DNA from: Parachlamydiales bacterium
GTDB lineage: Bacteria > Chlamydiota > Chlamydiia > Chlamydiales > Parachlamydiaceae
Assembly: GCA_020051235.1 (NCBI GenBank)
Contig: JAGVJG010000055.1
Span: 1 to 33,377 of the forward strand
Length of the DNA stretch: 33,377 bases
Direction: 5' to 3'
The notes beneath the pieces were generated by a model. The model was not told the origin of the DNA, searched no databases, and worked only from the letters and a program-made list of their open reading frames with translations. A program made the translations under genes and the position numbers. The stretch's first letter is position 1; each line of letters begins with the position of its first letter. Shown piece by piece: positions 18,539-25,833 of the stretch.

Positions 18539-19811
18539 TCAAGTCAAACGACTTTCTACTCTTTTATTTGTCAGTTTAAGTTTAAACGCTTGTATGGGTG
18601 TTGCGTTAGGATACTATTTTTGGGTCGATCGTCCACCGACCCCCATTTGTGAGCATAAGCCACTCGCTTCAAATAAAGCTCATCCTCCGGAAACCGTACC
18701 ATTAGAAGCTCGAGTAACTCTTCAAGCAATGAAAAAGCTTCCAATACAAGATTTAAAACAAAAGCTTCTTGACTCACGCATCGTTGAAAACGGATATACC
18801 GTACGAGATTTAAGCCTTGCAGCTTTAAGCGGATTTTATTTAGTCGATATTGAAAAAGCGCTTCAGAAACCCCTCGAAGAAAAATGGCTAACTTATGGGA
18901 AAGAAGGGGAAACGATTATTGTCTATCCAGACTTAAAAGAAGAAGACTACAAACAAGTATTGAGTTATTTGGAAAATGAAAAGTGGCCTTTCAAAACTCA
19001 TGGGTTATTTAAATTATTAAAGTCGGATAAATGGAACGACGATATCAGCTTGCAAAATGCTTTTTTCCTAACGCCTGAATTTATAACTTTTGAAAATCTC
19101 TTTAGTCGATATCAAGTTGATAGAAAAGATTTGCTTGAACTTATTTTGGGCGCCGATTACGGGAAATTAAAAGCGTATCACGAAAGACATAAGGCCATAC
19201 ACGATTTGTCAGAAGGTGAACGCAGACTTATTCTCCTCGATTATTTAAATGGTGCCTCGGCTCAAGCGGCTAAGATCCTTTTAAAGCAAGATTATGAATA
19301 TGCCCTTAAAAAGGTGGATGATAATCAAGCCATACTTATTTTAACGTTATCTCGAGTGAAAACGCCAGAAGCTGAAAAATATGCCAAAGCCATTATTACA
19401 TCGCCTCGCTCTGATCGTGTTAGACGAATAGCAGTCGAGCGTCTGTATGAATATGCCGGAAATCCACTGCCGGCTCAATTTGATCTTGCGGAAGCCTTAA
19501 AAACCTATCTACCCACTACTCCCTCTATTCCTATTAAACAAAACGTAGCGCCCGTAAAACCTATAAAAATAGCAGAAGTTACCGCTAAAACTCCTAAGCC
19601 GAGTTCTAAGCTACCTCTTAAAAAAGAGAAAATTTACATCGTTCAAGCCAAAGACAGCTTACCAAAAGTTGCCAAGCAATTTAATGTCGATGTGCAATCG
19701 ATTAAAAGGATGAATGGGCTTGAATCGGATGTGATTAAGCCGGGGATGGCTTTAAGAATTCCATTGCCTCAGGCTTCTGTAAAACCTGCAACAAAAAAAT
19801 CGGCCATATGA
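18519..19811 (+). CDS. Membrane-anchored LysM-domain protein, 430 aa
   Basis: GTG start at 18519, 20 bases inside the end of pckG, with AGG 8 bases upstream. A later in-frame ATG at 18594 would cut the membrane segment, so the GTG is preferred. Residues 12-35 form one hydrophobic segment (includes [20 protein letters not shown]) that probably anchors the protein in the inner membrane with the rest outside. The middle (~50-330) is helical and unrecognised. A Lys/Pro-rich linker leads to a C-terminal LysM domain at about 372-415 ([19 protein letters not shown] ... [10 protein letters not shown]). LysM binds peptidoglycan N-acetylglucosamine. Position after mreB and pckG suggests a cell-wall or division role, which is inference. 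Confidence 0.8.
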   Translation: MSELHLNQVKRLSTLLFVSLSLNACMGVALGYYFWVDRPPTPICEHKPLASNKAHPPETVPLEARVTLQAMKKLPIQDLKQKLLDSRIVENGYTVRDLSLAALSGFYLVDIEKALQKPLEEKWLTYGKEGETIIVYPDLKEEDYKQVLSYLENEKWPFKTHGLFKLLKSDKWNDDISLQNAFFLTPEFITFENLFSRYQVDRKDLLELILGADYGKLKAYHERHKAIHDLSEGERRLILLDYLNGASAQAAKILLKQDYEYALKKVDDNQAILILTLSRVKTPEAEKYAKAIITSPRSDRVRRIAVERLYEYAGNPLPAQFDLAEALKTYLPTTPSIPIKQNVAPVKPIKIAEVTAKTPKPSSKLPLKKEKIYIVQAKDSLPKVAKQFNVDVQSIKRMNGLESDVIKPGMALRIPLPQASVKPATKKSAI

Positions 19812-20260
19812 TTCATCAATTGAAGGTTAAGCACGAACTTCCCATAACTATTAATGAAGCATGGGATTTTTTTTCTAAACCTTCGAATTTGAATAAGATT
19901 ACGCCGGAATTTGTCCATTTTGAAATGGGTCCCGATTTTACCGATCAAGAAATGTATGCAGGGCAGGTTCTCTCATATACCATTCGACCCCTTTGGAATA
20001 TCCCCATTAATTGGGTAACTGAAATCACCCATGTTGAAAAACCCAATTATTTCATCGATGAACAGCGTTTTGGCCCCTACTCATTTTGGCATCATGAACA
20101 TCGATTTCGTGATACTGAAAAGGGGGTGGAAATGCAGGACATTGTTTATTACAAAATGCCTTTTGGACCAATAGGCGCGCTTCTTCATTCTTTTAAAGTA
20201 AAGAAAGACATAGAAGCTATTTTTACTTTCCGAAATGAAAAACTTAAATCGCTCTTTTAA
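19808..20260 (+). CDS. SRPBCC-family ligand-binding protein, 150 aa
   Basis: The sequence fits the START/Bet v1-like SRPBCC fold. An N-terminal strand is followed by INEAWDFFSKPSNLNKITPEF (helix-turn typical of the family), then beta strands with a W-V-T-E-I pattern, the FIDEQRFGPYSFWHHEHRF region, and a C-terminal long helix (FRNEKLKSLF). This is close to the cyclase/dehydrase or CDP-paratose-epimerase-associated subgroup. The ligand cannot be told. The ATG overlaps the LysM gene stop by 4 bases, and the stop overlaps by 4 bases the end of the convergent 1102-residue gene. Confidence 0.82.
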   Translation: MIHQLKVKHELPITINEAWDFFSKPSNLNKITPEFVHFEMGPDFTDQEMYAGQVLSYTIRPLWNIPINWVTEITHVEKPNYFIDEQRFGPYSFWHHEHRFRDTEKGVEMQDIVYYKMPFGPIGALLHSFKVKKDIEAIFTFRNEKLKSLF

Positions 20261-23200
20261 GCGGCGTTCAAGAAACGGCTTTCTTTTATGGTGTAAAAGC
20301 CTGTTTTGATACCCCCTAATGCATCGACATATTCTGGTGAGGCACTAAAAGAAGAATTAAGAGGATAGGGATAAGCTTTATTTTTTACTGAATTTGGGTA
20401 ATCTCTTTCACTAACAACAATAGGAATGCCCATTCTTGCGGCCTTTTCCGTTGCTCCTTTTTGTAAAAGCTCACGTAGGATCGGATTATTGACTCGGAAG
20501 TAACTTCTTTCTAAAAATAAAACGTCATTTCCTTTTTCATCCTTTAAAACTCTCATGACGGCCCGCGCAACGATTCTGCCTTCTTTATTTCGCACGATCA
20601 TTGGTTTAATTTTTCCATCCAAGAGATAACCAAGGAGAGCCTTATTAAAATCGGCGTCTCCTATAATCGATTGGCAGCTATTAATAACTTCTGTCCCGAG
20701 TAAGAGTAGATCAATCCAATTAACCGATTCTTCAACCGTTAATTCTTCAATACTGAGTTTTTGGGGAGATAACAACCTAATTATCCCACTAATATCGCTC
20801 TTAAAGAGAGGAACAGGCACAAGAGGGAGGAGCTCATTTAATTTTGCTTTAATTTCATTTTCAGGAAGAAGAAACAGTTTTAAACAAGCTAATTCAAATT
20901 TACGATCTTTATCAATAGCCAGAGGCTCTAATTCGGCAATCGCTTTTTTTATTTCAACTTCATTGTTTAGATTGGTTTTAGTTAAGAAAGAATATTTTTT
21001 TTCCTGATCAGATCCTAAGTGCTTATCATCGAGACTATTTTTAAATTCTCTCTTAAGAAGTTCGATAGGGTTTTCTTTCACTTGATTAGATGTTGAGTGA
21101 AGATCGGAGGCTTTGATAGATAGGTTATCGACCCACTTTTTTAATAAATCGGGTTTGTCTTTGAAAATATTTTGTAAATGGGGATTGTTTTCTAAATTAT
21201 ATCGTATCTTAGGGAAGCTCTTATCCAATACACTAGAAACAAAGGTTCCAAGAGTTTTTATTAATGACTCTCTTTCGGCAAGTGGAAGTGTGTGAAGTCG
21301 AGCAGCATAAGAAAATAGAGCTCCTGGATATCGAGGTGAGTTTTGAAAAGTTTCAGTAAATTGAGCCAAATGATCATCATTTACTCCAAAAACTTCCCGA
21401 CAAGTTTGTTTCCATATCGCAACAACATCTGCGCCCTTTTTAAGACGATCACCTCTTTCAAAAAGTAAAACATCTCGAACAGATACACCGAAATTCTTTT
21501 GGTCTAGGCGGTGTTTTTCAAGAACGGTTTGTTTCGTTTTGGCTTTATTATCTGCCGGTTCAGGGGGAATGATTAGCCGATTTAAAAGCGCCTGTTTATC
21601 TAAATCGGTTAGTCTCATTTCTCGATTAAGAAGAAAAATAATTTCGTTAATCGGTTTTAAGACTTCAGAATCTTGATAATAATTTGGGGAGAGATTTTCT
21701 AAGTATTTGAAATAATCTCCTTCAATTAAGGCAAGCCCTAAAGCAGGAAGGTGTAGGTAAGGAGGAATTTTATTTCTAGCTTCTAGCCATTTGCCAAGTT
21801 TATCTTCATTTTCTTTTCTGTATATTTTGACTAAAGATTCAATAGCATTCAGCTTTAGAACAGGGTCACTCATATTTAATATGTTCTTAAGCGTGCTTTG
21901 GACTCCTTCTTGATCTAAAATGGTAAGAGGAACGCTATATTCCTGGCTTAATGCAACCAATCGACATAGAAGAGTGAAATTACTCATCTGAATGGGTAGA
22001 GTCGAGCTTTTATTGGCTAAATAATAAGACTCGAAAGATACTCCCGCCTTATCTTTAAGCTGGGCATATAGCTCTTCTAATTTTTTATTAAAAGCTAGAA
22101 TATCGATCTCGTCACTATATTCGTTTGGAATGATGACCTTATTTATCTCTCTTACGATCCAATTGATGTTTTCAACGGCTTTAGAATCATAGAGTAAAAT
22201 TTCTTCAAAAACATCTGACTTTAATTCTCGATCATTGCGAAGAATAAAGGAAAAAACGGCTTGTTTATATGATTGATATACTGACTCTGGTAGCTTGAAG
22301 GCTCTTAAATAAATAAGGGTACTGGCTTCATAGCATAATCGAGCGATCTCCCTATGCTTGAGGGGATCTTTTATATGATAGTTAGCAAAGTTTCTTGAAG
22401 TGCCTGTTCCATTTTGTCTCGCTGCAATTTTTGCAATTTCGAATAAAACCTCTTCATCATCAATGTCGAATCGTTCGATAAAAAGAGAAGTAGCAGAGCC
22501 GTTTTGGCTAGCACAGATTTTAGCAACTTCAATTCGATCTTCCTCTTTTAATTCAAAGTTTTTTATGTGCTGAGAGGCGCTGTGACCATTCACTGCCGCA
22601 TGGGTTTTAACTAGTAAGACCTTTTTTTCATAATCATTGAGGGTGAATTTTTTGAAGAACTCACCGAAGCCAAACATTGCTTTTGCACAGACTTTTGCAT
22701 ATTCATAAACAAGCGTTTCATCTTTAATTTCAAAATTATCAAATGATTCCATGGCTTGAAGGCTAAATTTATTTGTTACTAGTAGTAAAAGTTCGAAACG
22801 TTTTTTTTCATCCTTGATGCCAAAGTTTTTGATGTTATTACAAATAAATCGGCCATCTATCTCGGCTATAGTTTTTGCAATTTCAAATCGTTTATTCTCA
22901 TCTTTAATGTTAAAAGTAGAAAAGTCTTTCGCAATGGATTCCGCCTCAGTCTTTGCAGCTAATTTTAACGTTTCAAATACAATAGATTCGTCCTGAAAGC
23001 CATTATCGATAATTTTTTCTTCAATGGATTTTAAGTGATCTATTAGATCTGACTTTCTTTTTACAAAACCTCCAAGTTCATCCAAAAACTGATTGAAGTG
23101 CTTTTTAACATCTACCCTTTGTGGTTTGATATTGGCATTGTTAAATAAGTGAAATAATGGATCATTCATTATTTCATCAGCGAGTTGATTATAGTCGTAA

Positions 23201-23565
23201 ACTGCTAGTATTTTTTGAAAATGAGTTGCAAAGTTCCAACTAACCATTTCGCTTACTTTAACTAATTTATTGTAGGCTAGCTGAATTTTATCTTGTAATT
23301 TTAGAAAGGATATTTGGAGTTTTTGATCCGACAGATTATCAATTCGCTCAATTAAATCCCTTTGATCCTCCTGGGTAAGAGTGGAGGCTTTTACAATTCT
23401 TTCTCTTAAATCTCCAAGTGTTTTAGATAGTTCCTTGTCTTCAATATTTCCCCTAAGGCAACCTTCGTTTTCGGTTATAAATTTTCGTAGTTTATTAGGT
23501 TCAATCGGTTTTTTTTCATCCAAATAGTTTTTAACTTGGTAGTCTACCATCCAAATGGGGAACAT
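20257..23565 (-). CDS. Unknown 1102-aa protein with eight 30-residue helical repeats
   Basis: No family recognised. Residues 1-180 are helical and charged. Residues about 189-425 (22291-23001) hold eight tandem units of 29-30 residues. Each starts near a K/Q-D-E motif (191, 221, 251, 281, 310, 340, 369, 399), continues with F-E-I-A-K-type helices and ends in x-x-x-N-F-x-I, an alpha-solenoid pattern. A long helical middle follows. From about 950 to the end there is a compact mixed domain with a CQSIIGDADFNKALLGYLLD motif and a strand pair (MIVRNKEGRIVARAVMRVL). Start ATG at 23565 lacks a clear ribosome site; Met6 is an alternative. Size, solenoid repeats and a distinct C-terminal domain suggest a host-directed effector, but that is conjecture. 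Confidence 0.75.
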   Translation of the reverse strand: MFPIWMVDYQVKNYLDEKKPIEPNKLRKFITENEGCLRGNIEDKELSKTLGDLRERIVKASTLTQEDQRDLIERIDNLSDQKLQISFLKLQDKIQLAYNKLVKVSEMVSWNFATHFQKILAVYDYNQLADEIMNDPLFHLFNNANIKPQRVDVKKHFNQFLDELGGFVKRKSDLIDHLKSIEEKIIDNGFQDESIVFETLKLAAKTEAESIAKDFSTFNIKDENKRFEIAKTIAEIDGRFICNNIKNFGIKDEKKRFELLLLVTNKFSLQAMESFDNFEIKDETLVYEYAKVCAKAMFGFGEFFKKFTLNDYEKKVLLVKTHAAVNGHSASQHIKNFELKEEDRIEVAKICASQNGSATSLFIERFDIDDEEVLFEIAKIAARQNGTGTSRNFANYHIKDPLKHREIARLCYEASTLIYLRAFKLPESVYQSYKQAVFSFILRNDRELKSDVFEEILLYDSKAVENINWIVREINKVIIPNEYSDEIDILAFNKKLEELYAQLKDKAGVSFESYYLANKSSTLPIQMSNFTLLCRLVALSQEYSVPLTILDQEGVQSTLKNILNMSDPVLKLNAIESLVKIYRKENEDKLGKWLEARNKIPPYLHLPALGLALIEGDYFKYLENLSPNYYQDSEVLKPINEIIFLLNREMRLTDLDKQALLNRLIIPPEPADNKAKTKQTVLEKHRLDQKNFGVSVRDVLLFERGDRLKKGADVVAIWKQTCREVFGVNDDHLAQFTETFQNSPRYPGALFSYAARLHTLPLAERESLIKTLGTFVSSVLDKSFPKIRYNLENNPHLQNIFKDKPDLLKKWVDNLSIKASDLHSTSNQVKENPIELLKREFKNSLDDKHLGSDQEKKYSFLTKTNLNNEVEIKKAIAELEPLAIDKDRKFELACLKLFLLPENEIKAKLNELLPLVPVPLFKSDISGIIRLLSPQKLSIEELTVEESVNWIDLLLLGTEVINSCQSIIGDADFNKALLGYLLDGKIKPMIVRNKEGRIVARAVMRVLKDEKGNDVLFLERSYFRVNNPILRELLQKGATEKAARMGIPIVVSERDYPNSVKNKAYPYPLNSSFSASPEYVDALGGIKTGFYTIKESRFLNAA

Positions 23566-23649
23566 AATTTAATTATAAAGTTTAAAAAGGGGGATAAGAA
23601 GCCTATTGAAGAAATTAACTAAAAATTTACATTGCTTCTTTGAAAGAGG

Positions 23650-23877
23650 TCATTTAGGAACAGGATCATGCCCACCCTTAGACCAAGGGGCGCATCTTAA
23701 TAGCCTCCATATCGTAAGCAAAATACCTTTTAAAATACCTTTTTTATGGAAAGCTTCTTCTGCGTAATGGGAGCAGCTAGGATAGAAACGGCAGGCGTTT
23801 CCGATAAAAGGGGTAAGGGTCAATCGATAGAGCTTGATAAGGCCAATGAAAGGCCATTTAAATAATTTGGAAAACAT
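23650..23877 (-). CDS. yidD: YidD, membrane protein insertion efficiency factor
   Basis: 75 residues with the family signature CRFYPSCSHYAEEAF followed by KGILLTIWRLLRCAPWSKGGHDPVP. YidD is a small membrane-associated protein thought to assist YidC-mediated insertion. In many bacteria it sits in the rpmH-rnpA-yidD-yidC cluster; here it is instead fused into a transcription unit with an RMND1/DUF155 gene, overlapping its 3' end by 20 bases. All conserved cysteines in the central motif are present. Confidence 0.93.
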   Translation of the reverse strand: MFSKLFKWPFIGLIKLYRLTLTPFIGNACRFYPSCSHYAEEAFHKKGILKGILLTIWRLLRCAPWSKGGHDPVPK

Positions 23878-24640
23878 CTCTAAATAAGGTGAGCATTACT
23901 TCAATGACGATTAACAAAATAATGGTCCATTCAAGGCGACTTGAATGTTGATGATTGAGCTCGTTGGCAAGAACTTCATACATTTCGTGTAAAATATCCA
24001 AGCGATGATTTAAAACTTCTACGCGATTTCTGATGTCTAGATAGTTTGCGATCATTTGATAAAGCGGCTCAAGTTCCGGATAGTCCCAGAAAAATTCAGG
24101 TAGGTCTAATACATCGGCGTGTAAATTAATCGTGCTGCGCTCCATGAAAAGCTCGCCCATTTTTTGGCGAATTTGCGCGCGTGATAAAGAAATTTTGCCC
24201 CGCTTTTGCAATTCTTCGGGAATGATTCTCGTGTCATCGTAAAGTTTTTGGACCGTCGACTCAAAGAGATTTAATTCGACCGATTGCGCGATCCCGTGAC
24301 TTATTGCGAGCTTATCTAAAATATCAAAAGAGGGGAGAATAATCTCGTCTTCTTGAATTGACGCTTTTTCACCTACTGCGTAAGTAAACTCGTCTGTTTC
24401 AATCTTATCGCAGCGAATAGTTTCATACGGCTTAAGCTCATCCATTAATTGAGAAGCGCGTTCTCTAGAAAGTCCCCAAGTAACAATAACACCGTAAGCG
24501 AATACAAACGCTTCTCCACCACCTTCAAATTCGATAGCGATTACATCTCTAAAAAACTGTGTTTTATATTGGGTGCGGATTTGGTCGAGAATAGCTTTTG
24601 TTTGATACGAATCGCAGACGCAAAATCCTATGACTTCCAT
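23858..24640 (-). CDS. RMND1/DUF155-family protein with C-terminal membrane anchor
   Basis: 260 residues. The sequence fits the DUF155 (yeast RMD1/Sif2, human RMND1) family: an N-terminal domain with FEGGGEAFVFAYGVIVTWGL, central helices, then the conserved region LFMERSTINLHADVLDLPEFFWDYPELEPLY and LDIRNRVEVLNHRLDILHEM. One hydrophobic span (TIILLIVIEVMLTLFRDVF, about 238-257) closes the protein, so it is probably tail-anchored with its bulk in the cytoplasm. Mitochondrial members support translation near the inner membrane; the bacterial role is unknown. Overlap by 20 bases with yidD, an insertase cofactor, fits a membrane-biogenesis theme. The ribosome site before 24640 is weak. Confidence 0.85.
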   Translation of the reverse strand: MEVIGFCVCDSYQTKAILDQIRTQYKTQFFRDVIAIEFEGGGEAFVFAYGVIVTWGLSRERASQLMDELKPYETIRCDKIETDEFTYAVGEKASIQEDEIILPSFDILDKLAISHGIAQSVELNLFESTVQKLYDDTRIIPEELQKRGKISLSRAQIRQKMGELFMERSTINLHADVLDLPEFFWDYPELEPLYQMIANYLDIRNRVEVLNHRLDILHEMYEVLANELNHQHSSRLEWTIILLIVIEVMLTLFRDVFQII

Positions 24641-24671
24641 GGTAAGTTATCTATAACAGATGGGACAAAGA

Positions 24672-24755
24672 TGCGAAAGGGGGGACTTGAACCCCCACGG
24701 GATTTCTCCCACTACCACCTCAAAGTAGCGCGTATACCGATTCCGCCACTTTAGC
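24672..24755 (-). tRNA. tRNA-Leu(GAG)
   Basis: 84-base class II tRNA on the minus strand. Anticodon stem CTACT/GGTAG encloses loop TTGAGGT, giving anticodon GAG. The long variable arm folds as GGGA-GAAA-TCCC, and the T-arm is GGGGG-TTCAAGT-CCCCC. The acceptor GCTAAAG/CTTTCGC has one mismatch, U3 with C70. Discriminator A is at 24672 and CCA is not encoded. It lies 42 bases after the recO-like gene and 31 bases before the RMND1-like gene, all on one strand. Confidence 0.93.
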
Positions 24756-24797
24756 ATAAGTTGATGGGAGTACAATAGCCAATCAACTCTTTATCTA

Positions 24798-25370
24798 TCA
24801 AGCACTAATTGAATCAAAAAATAATTTTTCCACTCCCTCGACAAAGACGCTATCGACCTCCACACTCTCGATAATAGACCGCTCCCTTGCCAGCATCAAT
24901 ATTTCGATTAATTTCTTTCCCTCTTCATCAAAACCATTCATGAGTCCATATTCCCAGACCCCTTCATGTACCAATAGTTTTAACCAAAAACTAACCAAAT
25001 ACGCATCAGGATTCATTTCCAATCGTTCCAAATACCTCGTAAATAAAATATACAAATCCTTCGCATCTTTATTCGGCAGCTGCGTTTTTTTAATTGCCGA
25101 CCCCATCTTCGCCGCCGCCTCAATAGTCTTAAAATCGCCCCGTAAATTTAAAAAATGTTTAACAACCTTAGCATCCTTCAGCTTGTTTAAACTGCCCCTA
25201 CCTTCGACCCTAACCCCATTTACAATCTGAAATGGGCCCAAAGAACTCTTCGCTCTTCCATATTTTTCAATAAATCCAAACAACCCCTCTTCATTAAAAA
25301 TATCCAAGATCCGATCAAAGTCCCCGAACCCCATTTCACTAATAACACAACCCTCAAAACTAATTGTCAT
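24798..25370 (-). CDS. recO: RecO-like DNA repair protein, 190 aa
   Basis: The pattern fits RecO: an N-terminal OB-fold-type stretch with ISEMGFGDFDRILDIFNEEG and GLFGFIEKYGRAKSSLGPF, then VEGRGSLNKLKDAKVVKHFL, and a helical C-terminus with VSFWLKLLVHEGVW. RecO works with RecR/RecF to load RecA and anneals single strands. It is shorter than typical RecO (about 240 residues) and lacks the CxxC zinc pairs seen in many members. The ATG at 25370 is chosen over an in-frame TTG four codons upstream. It is divergent from tRNA-Arg and followed by tRNA-Leu. Assignment is by pattern only; a similarity search would settle it. Confidence 0.7.
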   Translation of the reverse strand: MTISFEGCVISEMGFGDFDRILDIFNEEGLFGFIEKYGRAKSSLGPFQIVNGVRVEGRGSLNKLKDAKVVKHFLNLRGDFKTIEAAAKMGSAIKKTQLPNKDAKDLYILFTRYLERLEMNPDAYLVSFWLKLLVHEGVWEYGLMNGFDEEGKKLIEILMLARERSIIESVEVDSVFVEGVEKLFFDSISA

Positions 25371-25402
25371 ATAACCCCACAAAAAGCTATTCTATCACTC
25401 TC

Positions 25403-25475
25403 GCACTGATAGCTCAATGGATAGAGTACCCGGCTTCGAACCGGGTGGTTGAAGGTTCGAGCCCTTCTCAGTGCA
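25403..25475 (+). tRNA. tRNA-Arg(TCG)
   Basis: 73-base cloverleaf: acceptor GCACTGA/TCAGTGC, D-arm GCTC/GAGT, anticodon stem CCCGG/CCGGG with loop CTTCGAA (anticodon TCG, reads CGA), T-arm GAAGG-TTCGAGC-CCTTC, discriminator A. CCA is not encoded. Its 3' terminal ten bases are repeated at 25637-25646, bounding a palindromic element. Confidence 0.96.
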
Positions 25476-25646
25476 AGATATTTTGCGAATGCGGGTTTGG
25501 ATGCTTTACATAATGGGGCATCTTTAAATCTTTGCTCCTCATCAATAGCGCTAGCGGCTATTGACTCGTCGCAAATCTTTAAATCTGACCCATTCTGTAA
25601 ACCCCCAAACAGCGCATTCCCAAAAATCTCGCACTGTCTCAGTGCA
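25466..25646. repeat. Palindromic element at the tRNA-Arg 3' end with flanking 10-base direct repeat
   Basis: The ten bases TCTCAGTGCA that end tRNA-Arg (25466-25475) recur at 25637-25646. Between and partly overlapping them lies a long imperfect palindrome: arm 25469-25549 pairs with arm 25557-25636. About three quarters of positions match in my hand alignment, around the centre CAATAGC-gctagcg-GCTATTG. The 12-mer ATCTTTAAATCT occurs in both arms. No gene fits in 160 bases. The layout suggests a small non-autonomous insertion with target duplication, a palindromic element of the RPE type known from Rickettsia, or a relic of tRNA-targeted integration. Confidence 0.75.
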
Positions 25647-25696
25647 CCTCTTTCCACCCAGAAAAAAGTTAAAGAAATTTGCGGATTCGAGAGATT

Positions 25697-25720
25697 CTTT
25701 GTGTCTTTGTGGCTTTGTGT
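25697..25720. repeat. Three tandem 8-base units CTTTGTGN
   Basis: CTTTGTGT, CTTTGTGG and CTTTGTGT run head to tail in the gene-free stretch after tRNA-Arg, between the palindromic element and the hairpin array. There is no sign of coding. Similar T/G-rich short strings occur in intergenic repeats of various bacteria, so it may be part of a dispersed repeat. Confidence 0.5.
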
Positions 25721-25737
25721 TTAAAAAACTATCCTGG

Positions 25738-25811
25738 CGGCCCGTAAGGGCCGATCTTGCCCCGCCGATAGGCGGGATCCTAAATCCCTTTAAGCTTTTG
25801 CTTAAAGGGAT
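25738..25811. terminator. Array of three perfect hairpins, probable bidirectional terminator
   Basis: Three consecutive perfect stems: GGCCC-GTAA-GGGCC (25738-25752 region), CCCGCC-GATA-GGCGGG (25761-25776) and a 12-base stem with TTTT loop (784-795 with 800-811 of the 25-kb block). On the minus strand, after the methyltransferase stop, the last hairpin is followed within 10 bases by a run of six T. On the plus strand, after tRNA-Arg, the last is followed by a short T run. GGATCC occurs between and after the stems. The array could terminate both transcripts or be a dispersed repeat. Confidence 0.55.
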
Positions 25812-25833
25812 CCTGTTTTCTCGCTAAAAAGTG

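Noticed and set aside
25469-25636. Integron attC site
   Set aside because: Size and imperfect pairing are suggestive, but the terminal RYYYAAC/GTTRRRY core sites are missing and no cassette or integrase is nearby.
25367-25827. Overlapping ORFs on both strands through the region after tRNA-Arg
   Set aside because: They run across the tRNA and the palindrome, and the two strands give related peptides simply because the DNA is palindromic. No ribosome sites or family features.
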